From NCBI GenBank assembly GCA_018350325.1, contig JAEVLN010000001.1, positions 981,501-1,045,500 of the forward strand: 64,000 bases of DNA, given 5' to 3'. Position 1 is the stretch's first letter, and the number at the start of each line of letters is the position of its first letter. This document shows positions 9,801 to 21,100 of the stretch, in pieces. A model generated the notes under the pieces. It was not told where the DNA came from and searched no databases. It saw only the letters and a list, made by a program, of their open reading frames with translations. Position numbers and translations under genes: made by a program. The stretch comes from Globodera rostochiensis (Eukaryota > Nematoda > Chromadorea > Rhabditida > Heteroderidae).

Positions 9801-12800
9801 TAGATCGAGATTCTCGTCGAATTTTTTCGAGATAGATTTTTCTGTGATCTCGAAAGAATCTCGATTGTTTAATTTTTTTCTAGATTCTCGATCGGTTCGC
9901 AAGTCCTTTCTCTATTCTGGATCAACACCAGCATAATCACTTCTAACAAGTTTCGATTTAAAAAAAAAGTTTGTAGAGCAGGACCTTCACGTTGGCCGAT
10001 CAGCTTGGGCAAGTACTCCTTGAAGACGATGTGCTGGAAGAGTGCACCAACGATACGTCTTGTCTCCTGATACAGCTTCTCGTCATTCCATCCCGTGTTC
10101 ATCGCCTGTTGGTTCAATCAATTGGGTTTTGGGTATGGACGGTACGGGCAGAGCAAGCAGTCTTTTGGACACAATTTCCGCTCATGATCACTCATGATCG
10201 ATCGGGATCAGCTTTTACCTGTAATTGTCGCGCGATTCGATTGTGCTCCCGAAGGAACATATTGTGTATTGTGGTGAGGCCGGGCTGATGCGAGTTGCGC
10301 TCGTCGCCGGCAACAAAACACGGGAAACGGGGCTGATTTGGGGAAATGGGCGAGATTTAAACAATATTGATTGATTTGGCATTTTGTCAATGACATTTCG
10401 ACCCGGCAATGATTTGCCATTTTGTCAATGACATTTCGATCCCCGTTTTTTCGTTGCATAAACGGCAATGATTTGGCATTTTGTCCATGACATTTCGGTC
10501 CCCGGCAATGAATTGATATTTTGTCCATGACATTTCGGCCCCCGGCAATGATTTGACATTTTGTCCATGACATTTCGGCCCCGTTTTTTTGTTGTTGTTG
10601 TTGCATAAACACGGACCTTTCCCCGACAGTCCTGCTCCTGGTCCCCCTGGGGGAGTGCCTCGCTGAAAAAAATCACACAAAAATTAAACGAAAAAATCGG
10701 AAAACGAACGAACGTGTTGACTGGGCCCAAGTTGGTTGAGTTCAGTCGACCGCCTTCAAATGCCCGGAGGGCGGCCGCTTCACATTGCGTGGAGCCGTAG
10801 ATGGCCGACCCGTCGATGAACGAAGTCAGCTAAAGCCACAAAAAGTGTTTACAGAAATTGTTGAAAAAACGGTACGGTAACGGACCTGGTTCAGCTGATT
10901 ACGGTAGCCAAGGGTCAATTGGCCGAGCACCGAGCGGGCAAACGGAAGGCACCGGGGCTCCCCGTTGTGGTCAAATCTGTGTTGGTGTGTCCGGGATGTA
11001 ACCGGATTCCGGATTTCCGGACATTTTTGGGTCCGGCATGAACGGATTCCGGACATTTTTTAGGGAGCCGGAAACCGGATGCCGGACTTTGGATGGCATT
11101 TTTTGTTTGTTTGAAAATTTGCCATAACAAACTTGGGAAAGAATGGGTCCCCCTCCGGCACTGGCAACGGCATGCAATGCTCGGACAACGTTTTGGGCGA
11201 GTCGCATCGCGTACAGTTCAGTACCTCGTCGTTAGGGCCTGCAAGAAAATGCCAATGTTCCAATCAGCAAAATCAAAGTTTCTGGACGGCACGGCACAAA
11301 CACACCTCGTTCCACCGGCGAATGGGTCACCTCGTGGTCCAGAATTTGGCCAAACTTTACGGGAATTTTTTAATGTTTTTTTTGTTGTTGTTTGGCATTT
11401 TTGGGACAGTTTGTCCCCACCCACCTGCATGACCATGTGAGTAAATTTGCTGTGTTCAAACGGCTGAAAATGATTTATTTATGGCATTAAAATTTAGGAG
11501 GTCGTAATTTGTAAGTGAAAAATGGTGGTGAACTAATGGAAAATCGGACAAAATGTACCCTAACGAAAAGTCGGAATTTAATCGAGTATTTAATATTCGA
11601 GTGCAAAAGGAGCATTTTTAGGGACCTTTTGTCCGTTTTTCCGTTGTGGGAGACCTTTTGTCCGTTTTTTTTGTTATAGGACTTTTGTCCGAGGGACGTT
11701 TTGTCCCTGAGAACTTTTGTCCGGGGGACGTTTTGTCCGCGGGACTCTTTGTCTGTGGGACTGACTCTTTGTCCGGGGGGCGTTTTGTCCGTGGGACTCT
11801 TTGTCCACCACGTACGGTGGTGAACATCCCGACGACAACCTGGTCAACATGAAGGGCGTTGGAGATGAGCCGAGCGGACGGCAATGGATGCCCATTTTTG
11901 GCCCGGGAACGCGGTGCGTCGACGCCTAGTCAAATGTTTTTAAAAGGATTATTTCGCCAATCCAATCCCGCGTGGCCGAACTCGGACAATTTGGTAAGCC
12001 CCCCCCCCCCCCCAAAATTTTTATACCATCGTCATAAACGGGTGGCAACAAATGCCGCAGCGGACTGAACGAACTGCCGTAGTGGGGGAAGCGCAAATTG
12101 TTGCACCAACCATTCGGGCTTCTGTAGCGTGTGTAAAACATTTTTAAATTGTTTTAGCAAAAACAAAACATTTTAAAACCCATTTAGGGATATCTTTGAA
12201 GGTTTTCGGGGACAGGCAAAAGCGGCGAGAAGTTGGAGACGGACATGGAACAGAGAAATGCTTAGGGTTCAACTAGGATAACCGCCGGGGAGGGGGGCGT
12301 TATTTGAAAAGTCGCGTCCCCGATCCCCGAAAATCACATCCCCGACGTCCCCGAAATGGTCGGGGGATCCCCGCCGGGCAGCTACCGTAGTTCTTCTACA
12401 GATTCTGTAAACTAAGTCTGATTAAGCGCCGAATTTGCCTGTATGGCGTTGTGTGGTCACAGGGCTGATCCCGTGGCAAACATTCTTCAACGGAGCCGCT
12501 GTGTTCAATTGAGTTGACGAATGGCTCAATGTTGCCAAGGATACTGTAAAAAAGAAAATTTGAAAATTTTGAATTGAATAAAAACAGTAAGCAGCGATTT
12601 TCTGGTGGATTTTGCTGACTGAAAACCGCGGCAATTTTGGTGCCGGAAATCACTGAAAACCCCAATTTTGGTGCCGGAAATCCCGGCAATTTTGGCGTTG
12701 AAAATCCCGGCAATTTTGGTGCCGAAAATCCCGGCAATTTTGGCGTTGAAAACCCGGCAATTTTGGCGTTGAAAATCCCGGCAATTTTGGTGCCGAAAAT

Positions 12801-14399
12801 CCCGGCAATTTTGGCGTTGAAAACCCGGCAATTTTGGCGTTGAAAATCCCGGCAATTTTGGTGCCGAAAATCCCGGCAATTTTGGCGTTGAAAACCCGGC
12901 AATTTTGGCGTTGAAAATCCCGGCAATTTTGGTGCCGGAAATCCCGGCAATTTTGGCGTTGAAAATCCCGGCAATTTTGGTGCCGGAAATCCCAGCAATT
13001 TTGGCGTTGAAAATCCCGGCAATTTTGGTGCCGGAAATCCCGGCAATTTTGGCGTTGAAAATCCCGGCAATTTTGGTGCCGGAAATCCCGGCAATTTTGG
13101 CGTTGAAAATCCCGACAATTTTGGTGCCGAAAATCCCGGCAATTTTGGCGTTGAAAACCCGGCAATTTTGGCGTTGAAAATCCCGGCAATTTTGGTGCCG
13201 GAAATCCCGGCAATTTTGGCGTTGAAAATCCCGGCAATTTTGGCGTTGAAAATCCCGGCAATTTTGGTGCCTGAAATCCCGGCAATTTTGGCGTTGAAAA
13301 TCCCGGCAATTTTGGTGCCGGAAATCCCAGCAATTTTGGCGTTGAAAATCCCGGCAATTTTGGTGCCGGAAATCCCGGCAATTTTGGCGTTGAAAATCCC
13401 GGCAATTTTGGTGCCTGAAATCCCGGCAATTTTGGCGTTGAAAATCCCGGCAATTTTGGTGCCGGAAATCCCAGCAATTTTGGCGTTGAAAATCCCGGCA
13501 ATTTTGGTGCCGGAAATCCCGGCAATTTTGGCGTTGAAAATCCCGGCAATTTTGGCGTTGAAAATCCCGGCAATTTTGGTGCCGGAAATCCCGGCAATTT
13601 TGGCGTTGAAAACCCCAAACCCCGGTAATTTTGGTGTCCGGTAAAAGCCGCAATTCCGGGGAATGTTTTGTCCAATAATTTAATCCAAAAAGCCGTCGAA
13701 TTATATTAAAATGCCAACTAAAAAATTGGCCCCAACCCGCTGATGTCAAATTGTGCCAAAACGCGTTGCAATGTTTGCGCGTCCATCCGGTGCAATGGCG
13801 GCTGATTCTCCACAGGCGGCGGTGGACCATCGCCTCCGGCGCCGTCATCCTCCGCGTCGACGCGGTTGTCGTGTCCCTCGAGCAGCAGACGGGCATCCCT
13901 CAAGTTCAAGGAGTTCAAATTTTGCCGCCCTCTTTTTAAATGCCATAGTTTTGCAAATTTGTGCCGGAAAATGCCACCATAATTTTAATGCCAATCCCAT
14001 ATTTTGTTGCAGATCAGTTCAGCTGCTCCTTGCTCAAATTCGTGCGCAAAAAAGCGAGTTGTCTCATTCGTTCGTAATTTTTAGACAAAAATTATGAAAA
14101 ATTGTAAAATTAAATTACGTAAATTAAAATATTTGTTTTGGCCAATTTTTACCCGGCCATTAACAATTTGGTGGCCTCCAGCAACACTTGCGACATTCGG
14201 CCCACGCGTATGGCCTCCCGTTTTGGGCGCATCATTTGGGCGTAAGTGAACAAAACGTCGCCGGACCGCACGATTCCCTGGTCTTTGGGAAAAATTGTTG
14301 AAAAATGTGCCATCATTTTATATTGGCAAAATGCCGCCCACTTTTGGCAATGTTTTGACTCTCGCGCTTCCGTCTCTCCAACATGCGCTCCAGGCCCAG
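6862..14399 (-). CDS. Tandem haem peroxidase, C-terminal half: active peroxidase domain plus VWC-like module
   Basis: Exons (descending): 14342-14399, 14153-14282, a short tentative one near 14030-14062, 13737-13898, 12439-12543, 12027-12121, 11816-11925, 11425-11463, 11306-11354, 11133-11238, 10886-10976, 10714-10829, 10617-10662, 10219-10332, 9985-10105, 9646-9740, 9172-9307, 8930-9116, 8447-8603, 8272-8377, 7925-7974, 7750-7870, 7647-7698, 7370-7418, 6862-7017. Phases agree at nearly every junction. Motifs are [34 protein letters not shown] (distal Gln, Asp, His present), [18 protein letters not shown] (distal Arg present; the usual Glu is His) and REHNR (proximal His). After the catalytic domain come a VWC-like segment ([15 protein letters not shown]) and a basic tail ending RRRR. 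It likely oxidises halide, tyrosine or matrix substrates extracellularly, as cuticle and matrix peroxidases do. The introns 12439/12121 and 8930/8603 start with GC. The first exon here joins in phase 0 to the exon at 15156-15288, so this is one gene with the next entry. Confidence 0.88.
7147..7257. mobile_element. hAT-type MITE, CTCGAGAC subfamily, in peroxidase intron
   Basis: The ends are TAGGGCTGCTCGAGAC and CTCTCGAGCAGCTCTA with GAGACTCGAG-type interior. No exact target duplication is seen. Confidence 0.65.
9300..9595 (-). repeat. 39-bp tandem array copying a 3' splice site and exon start
   Basis: GAAATGCC (plus strand) recurs at exact 39-bp spacing at 9301, 9340, 9379, 9418, 9457, 9496, 9535 and 9574. 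On the gene strand each unit reads CCCCCGAAG, then GCATTTCGCTTTGGG, then a linker. The first copy is the real acceptor plus the start of the exon at 9307. The units are in frame with the exon and free of stops, encoding [13 protein letters not shown] per unit. Confidence 0.92.
10385..10600. repeat. Tandem repeat in peroxidase intron, period about 40-43 bp
   Basis: The unit is built from CATTTTGTCCATGACATTTC and GGCAATGATTTG. About five imperfect copies lie in the intron between exons 10617-10662 and 10219-10332. Confidence 0.8.
10989..11092. mobile_element. MITE fragment, CCGGAAACCGG subfamily
   Basis: It starts GGGATGTAACCGGATTCCGG and is made of CCGGA/TCCGG words. It is related to the complete element at 60924-61131, whose ends are AGGGATGTAACCGGA and complement. 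Confidence 0.55.
11625..11812. repeat. Short tandem repeat, TTTTGTCCGNGGGAC words
   Basis: About ten imperfect copies of a unit of roughly 14-18 bp (GGGACGTTTTGTCC and variants) immediately downstream of the exon at 11816-11925 on the gene strand. Confidence 0.75.
12622..13646. repeat. 24-bp minisatellite with 48-bp higher-order unit in peroxidase intron
   Basis: About 40 monomers of AATTTTGGNGNNGNAAATCC+CGGC. Two monomer types (TGCCGG and CGTTGA cores) mostly alternate, giving a 48-bp dimer. Several monomers are 23 bp because one A is missing. Because 24 is a multiple of 3, long open frames appear on both strands, but the array sits wholly in the intron between exons 13737-13898 and 12439-12543. 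Confidence 0.92.
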
Positions 14400-14461
14400 C
14401 TCGAAAATGGGGAGAAAAGACACTTTTTTAAAATATTATTTTCGGGTTACCGTGCCTCTTT

Positions 14462-14740
14462 TAACTCCCCCCCCCCTCCATTTTGAATATAAAAGCCCTC
14501 GGGGGATACTAACCCCCCATTTGAAGCCCCAATTGTAGCCCCACCCCTGGAGGGGAGGTTGAATATAAAAGCCCCGGGGGGGATACTAACCCCCCCCCCC
14601 CCCCATTTGAAGCCCCTAGCCCACCCCTCGAGGGGAGGTTGAAAAATTGAAGCCCCGGGGGACACTAACCCACCCATTTGAAACCACTAGCCCACCCCTC
14701 GAGGGGAGGTTGAAAAATAGAACCCCCGGGGGGCTACTAA
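14462..14740. repeat. Tandem repeat, CCCCGGGGG/AAGCCCC units
   Basis: About three units of 85-90 bp containing GATACTAACCCCCC, CATTTGAAGCCCC and CACCCCT(G/C)GAGGGGAGG, lying between the last exon of domain 1 and the first of domain 2. Confidence 0.75.
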
Positions 14741-14756
14741 TAGAGGAGAAAATACC

Positions 14757-15137
14757 AGGCGTGTGCACGGACATCCGGATATCCGCGGATATATCCGGAT
14801 ACGGACGGATAACTGATATGGAATTTCGGAAAGTCACGGATACGGACGGATAACGGATATGAAAAATCCACTTATCCGGATATATCCGCTGTATATCGGC
14901 GGATATCCGGATATGGGATTTTGGAAGGTCACGGATACGGACGGATAACGGATATGGAATTTCGGAAAGTCACGGATACGGACGGATAACGGATATGAAA
15001 AATCCACTTATTCGGATATATCCGCGGATATCCGGATATGGGATTTTGGAAAGTCACGGATACGGGCGGATAACGGATATGAGATTTCGAGGACGGACGG
15101 ATACGGATACAAAAATTCGTATCCGTGCACACCCCTG
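14757..15137. mobile_element. MITE, CGGATATCC subfamily, in peroxidase intron
   Basis: The terminal repeats are GGCGTGTGCACGGACA and its near complement (TGTATCCGTGCACACCCC in complement form). The interior is a dense field of CGGATATCCG and ACGGATAACGGATATG words in three or four imperfect rounds. It lies only about 20 bp from the donor of the exon at 15156-15288. Confidence 0.75.
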
Positions 15138-15155
15138 GAAAATACGGTATTTTAC

Positions 15156-18100
15156 GACAAACGGACCAATGGCCTTTCGGACGGTTCGCATTGAGAAGGG
15201 CATTTGAATGTGCGACTCGGCGTCCTTCCACGCGCGCCAATCCGGACCGGCCATCAGGGACGAATTGTCGCAATGCACCGGGAAATTGCTGTCAAATTTA
15301 ATTAACAATTTAAAAACAAATTAAATTTTGCCAAATTTTTGTCCCAAAAAATCAATAACGACTGACTCGTAGTCATCAGAAGATTCGAATGCGCGCGGTT
15401 GCACTTGCCGGACCTTTAATAATGGACAAAAATCAAATAAATTCTTGGCAAAATGTTTCAAATTTTTTCACATCCGTGTTGGCACAGATCAGTTGGGCCA
15501 AACTGGTCTTCCGGAGTTCGGCCAATTGTTGTTCGGTGAACGCCCACGGGTCCATTCGATGGCTGTGCCAAAAGCGATCGCCTCGCATTGTCTGAACGGG
15601 CGGGAAAATGCCATCAAAAAATTCAAATTTTTCGAACCGTCTGAAATTGTGCGGTCAGCAGACATGCAAAAGTTGGGCCCACCAGGGCACCCTTTTGGGG
15701 CCGTTCGGCTAACCCCAACAGAAACAAATCGACGTCATGGACATGGCGAAAATGTCGCGCAAAAATGGGCACAATACGTTTTGGTTCCACCACAATGTCG
15801 ACCAGGTCGTCGAAGGAATTCACCTGAAAATTTTGTTGTTGTTTTAACATTCAAATTAAGGGTTGGTCCCCCCGATCCCCGACATGGTAAACCCCGATCT
15901 CCCCGACATGGTAAATCCCGGTCTCGCTGATCCCCGACATGGTAAACCCTGATCTCACCGATCCCCGACATGGTAAACCCCGATCTCCCCGATACATGGT
16001 AAATCCCGGTCTCGCTGATCCCCGACATGGTTAACCCCGATCTCCCCGATCCCCGACATGGTAAACCCCGATCTCCCCGACATGGTAAACCCCGATCGGA
16101 AGGGTGGGGCGGATATCCGGGGAATCGGAGTCCGGAAGTGCCATTTCGGGTCACAATATTATTCATTATGCTTATTTGCTGGGAGTTAATTTCGAACCAA
16201 AAGTTTGAATGTGAATCAAACCAAATTCGAATTCGACAAATGCCAACTTTCAAGAAAGCCCTACAGCAAATAAAGTGCCGTACACAACGCATTTTTACTG
16301 ACCGCCGTTTCGCCGCACGCCTCGCGCACGCGCGTGTAGCCGGGCAACCCGTGATCACGGCCCATTTGCACAATCAACGCCGCCATGTCCAGCCCGTGCG
16401 GGCCGTTCTGTCTGAACAGTTTGTCGCGCAGCTCGGCACTCATGTGCAGACCCGGCATCAGCGCGGGCTGACGGAGCATAAATCTTCAACAAAAATGATA
16501 AAAAAACAAATGGTGTCGATCAATGAAAGAAAAAGCTGTTGATTAGACGATGTTAGCATTTTGATGAGTGGGTTGAGCGCGATTGGAAACAGTTCAAGAA
16601 GCGGCGGAACCGGTTACAAAAATTCAAAAAGCGGGACAAAACACAAATTTTGAGGGAATTTCTTGTCCCCCAGTCAAGCCGAGGAGCATTTTGGTGCCAA
16701 CGGCATCCCCCCCCCTCCGGGCCCGTCTCGACCTTGCTTCGTTTAAAATTAATTTAAAAATATTTAAAATCATTAAAGATAAAATTTTTTTTCTTCAAAA
16801 ATTTTCTTTAAAATTTTGAAAATATGGATTTTTACGCAAAAATGGCGAAGTAATTAACTTATTCTCAAAAAAGCCAAAAGATTGCTTTATGTTGTGGTCT
16901 GGTGCAGGATGAGAAGTGTTTTGATTAGGGGCGCCGAGATTTTCAAGTTTTATGTTTTTTTTTGTTGCAAAACTCGAGACCTGGTATTTAGAGAGAAGAT
17001 CTCGGCAATAATGCCGAAATATTATTCGACACAAAGTTCTTTTGCCCGGTCGGGCGTCCCCGACCGGTTTCCAAAAATTTCATTTAGTTACGACTAAATG
17101 AGGGAGATCACCGCCCCCGCAACCCGCCGTCGAAAAAGGGTTAAAAGTTAGTGGTTTTAGGGAATTGGTGAGTACTTTTATGTATGGGTTGCAGACTAAT
17201 GCAGAGATAGCAACAAAGGGGGTGAAATAGTGAAGGGAATGGAGAGGAAAAGAGAAGAGAGAGAAGCGAGAGAGCAATGCTGTCTGTCACTCTCTCTCTC
17301 TCTTGAACAATTCTCTGCCTCTCTCACCTGTCGTTTACTCTTTCTCTCTCTTCTCTTTTTCTCTCCATTTCCTTCACTATTTCACTCCTTTTGTAGCTAT
17401 CTCTGCATTAGTCTGCAACCCATACAAAAAAGTACTAACCAATTCCCTAAATCAACTGACTTTTATCCTGTTTCTGTCGAGGAGCTGCGTTGTGGTGTGA
17501 TCCTCTCATTTAGTCGAAACTAAATGAAATTTTTGGAATCCGGTCGGGGACGCCCGACCGGGCAAAAGAAGTTCGAGAAATAAGACTTGGGCGTTGGCTC
17601 CAGGATTTTTTTCCTCAAAATTTTGTCAAATTTTGTTGCTAGTTTTCTCACAGATTGCTGCAAAAAAAAATAACCCTGACTTTAATTCAAATATATTTAA
17701 TATTTAAAGAAAAAATGAGAATTAAGCAGCTTTTATTCAATTAATCCCACTCTTGAATTTTATATTTAATGAATTTTAAATATTTTTAAATTAATTTTAA
17801 AGGAAGCAAGTTGAAGGGAGTGCTTACCCCGGTCTGACCCCTGCAGTAATCTTACCCGCAGCTGAGGGTAACATTACCCGTTACCCCGGGTTCTTTGAAT
17901 ACGGGCCCAGAGACGGAGGGAAGGAGCTTAAGGGTGAAAAAGAGATCCCCCCCCCCCCGGGGGCAATTGTTAATTAGGGTGAGGTGCCAACGATTAGTGG
18001 TCGACAGATTAGTAGTGTCTGAGTCGCCCACCCCCCCCCCCCCCCACCTGAATATGCCGTCAATGCGGTCGCTAAACATCAACGGACTCGGCTCGTACCT

Positions 18101-21100
18101 TAAGGGATTTTTTAAACAAATTTTGTTTTTAAATTACATTTTTTTTGTTTCTCACATCCATTCGCCTAAGGGCCGGTCCATTGAACGAATACCCTCCGGC
18201 GAAAGGTGCGCAAATTTGCCCTCAAGCATTGTCATAAAGAATAGGCCGACCGCCGACGCGTATTCATTCAGCGCACTGCCGTCCAAATCCAGCTCAAAAT
18301 CGTTGGCATTGGCACTGGCCTCGGCGTGAGAACCTACAAAAAAATTTTTTTTGGCATTTTCTAAATTTTTTCAAAAAAATGCCCACCCTTTTGACGCCTC
18401 TCTTGGCCTCCCAGCCCGCTTCGGACCCATCGTTCCCGGCCTAGCACGAGCGGAAGCCATTCCTCGTAGGCTACAGAATGATCGGGAAGGGGTTTTTTTT
18501 AAAATTTTTGGCGTTCTGTTCAAAACCAAAAATTAAAAAACAAAACGTTTTTTGTTAATCAAAATTTTGATCGTCTTACTGATGTGTTGCAATTGGGCAA
18601 TTACAATTCGACGCGTCGTCTGGAAGAGTTGCTCATCGGACCAGTCCCTGTTCAGGGCCTAAACAAAACTTTTAATTTACTTTTTTATATTCGATCAATA
18701 AAATTTAATAAATTGTTAGTTTAAAATATAAATTCAAAACATTTTTTAAATCAAATTTTTAATAGTTAATTGATTTATAAAGAATTATATTTTAATTGAA
18801 AATAATTCGTCAAAATGCTTTAATTGAACTAACAAATAACAAAAAAGGCACCATTAATTGGGTGGCCACGCGGTTGTGTTGCCGAATGAACCTCAAATGT
18901 AATAATTTGCGTCGTATTTTAATTAAATTTTAAAAACAGAAAAAGGTTCAAACAGCGTGTGCAAAGCTGTCAGCGACGGCAAAAAGTTGACTTGCTCTGA
19001 AAAAAGCGAATTTTTAAATTATTGCCCTAAAATTTTCGATTTTAAAGAAATTCAATTTTATTTTTCCCCGAATTTTTAATATTTTCGTTCCAAATATATA
19101 TTTGCCCTAAAATTTTCGATTTTTAAAGAAATTCAATTTTATTTTTCCCCGAATTTTTAATATTTTCGTTCCAAATATATATAATGCCCTAAAATTTTCG
19201 ATTTTTAAAGAAATTCAATTTTATTTTTCCCCGAATTTTTAATATTTTCGTTCCAAATATATATAATGCCCTAAAATTTTCGATTTTTAAAGAAATTCAA
19301 TTTTATTTTTCCCCGAATTTTTAATATTTTCGTTCCAAAATATAAATTGCCCTAAAATTTTCGATTTTTACCTTCCCCCCCCCCCCGCAAATTGCCCCAA
19401 TATATTTTTCCATTAAATTTTCAATTTTATCTCCCCCCCCCCTCCGGCGAATTTCTTTTTTGTTTGGACACCTGAGCCGCTGACAAAACATGCCCCGAGG
19501 CCCCGGCTCGCGCACTTTGGCGGTTGTGCCGCCTGAGGCCCCCCAATTGTTTCCATTGTTGGCGGCAATTCCCGACGCGTTTCGCCCGCGTTATGTCCAT
19601 TTTCTCGTGTCACCATCAATTTGCCTACACAAAACAAAATTTGTGTAAAATTATTTTTACAAAATCGTTGGCACAAAAAAACCATCGCGCAATGCCCTCA
19701 GGCGATAGGATTGATCGGAACTGCTTCCGTAGATAAAAGAGGCGTCCAGGAAGCTGGTAGCCTTGAAAATTAGGGGTTAATTGGGAAAGCTTTTTCGGGC
19801 AGTTGGAGGGCAGGGTGAAGGCCAAAAATGTTGGGGGGTTAAGGACGACCCTTCGCACGCGGCACGTTCGGGATCAAAATGTGGTACTTCGGGAACGGCA
19901 TTTTCGGAGGGTTGAAGCAAAAATGTTGGGGGGTTAAGGACGACCCTTCGGACGCGGCACGTTCGGGATCAAAATGTGGTTCTTCGGGAATGGCATTTTC
20001 GGGAGGTTCAAGGAAAAATGTTGGGGGGGGGGAGGTTAAGGGCGACCCTTCGGGCGCGGCACGTTCGGGATCAAAGTGTGGTTCTTCGGGAACGGCATTT
20101 CGGGGGGTTGGAGCCAAAATGTTAGGGGGGGGGGGGTAGGGGGCGATTGGTGCGGCACGTAAAAATCGTGAAAATTCGAATAATTTTCCTCGTTCACCTG
20201 GTTGGCCTGTTCCCGTGTGCCCAGTGAACAGTTTGGACTTCTCGGTGCCACCATTGTACGTGCATAGTCCAGACAGGTCACCTCAAAAGAAAAATATTGT
20301 CAAATTTCCAAAAAAAAAAAATTTCAACCATTCCGCGAAAGCGCGGGTCGTCCCCGGACACCGAAATTGGAAAGCATTCCGGATGGCCCGGCCGACCGCC
20401 GCCGGGCGGTACAAGCAAATGCTCCATGGCACAGCAAGGAAGCGGCTGGCTGGCATGGGGAAAGTCTGAAAATGGAAAGGCGGGCACATTTAGACTCCCC
20501 GGAATTTGATTCCCTGGAATTTAAGATGAATCCCCCCCCCCCAAATTCTATCAAAATGTGGTTGTTGCTGCTCCCCGTCCCCCATATCCGTACGTCCTCC
20601 ACATCCCCAGCCCCTAGGGCGGGCTCAAATGCAGAGATCGAACTTAAGGACCGATCAAGATTTTGATCGAGAATTGCGATCGGTCCGATCTCTAGTTAAA
20701 ATGTCTGTCCGGAAATCGATTACATCCCGACTCGGGGTGTTGTAAGCAATAGCAAAATTTGCCATTCCCTGAACCCCCTAATGCCGCCGGCTGACCCGGT
20801 GCCATCATTTGAGTGCTGCCAATGTGTGCCAAGTCGGCGTGAATCAATGCGGCCCAATGGGCGGCCATGGCACTGACGCCGGACGGGCCGAGCGCTTGAG
20901 GGCGCGGCTCGCGGAACAGCAAATTGGAGAGGAGCCGCGCGTTGGGCAGCGACGCGCCCCGGTCGTCGGACGAATGGGACGGCGCGGAGGAACGACGCGG
21001 CTCCGCAACCCCTGAGGGGCAATATCAAATTTTAATTTGTTTTTTTTGCCTTTAAAATAAATTTTGCACAAAACAAACCGTCCCCGTAATCGGCCGGCAG

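Noticed and set aside
9283..9803. Plus-strand frames with [13 protein letters not shown] repeats
   Set aside because: Antisense of the 39-bp array in the peroxidase gene, which is coded on the minus strand.
12396..13896. Minus-strand frame of 456 codons with a repeated [14 protein letters not shown] motif
   Set aside because: It reads through the intronic 24-bp array and joins pieces of true peroxidase exons out of frame. The real exons are at 12439-12543 and 13737-13898.
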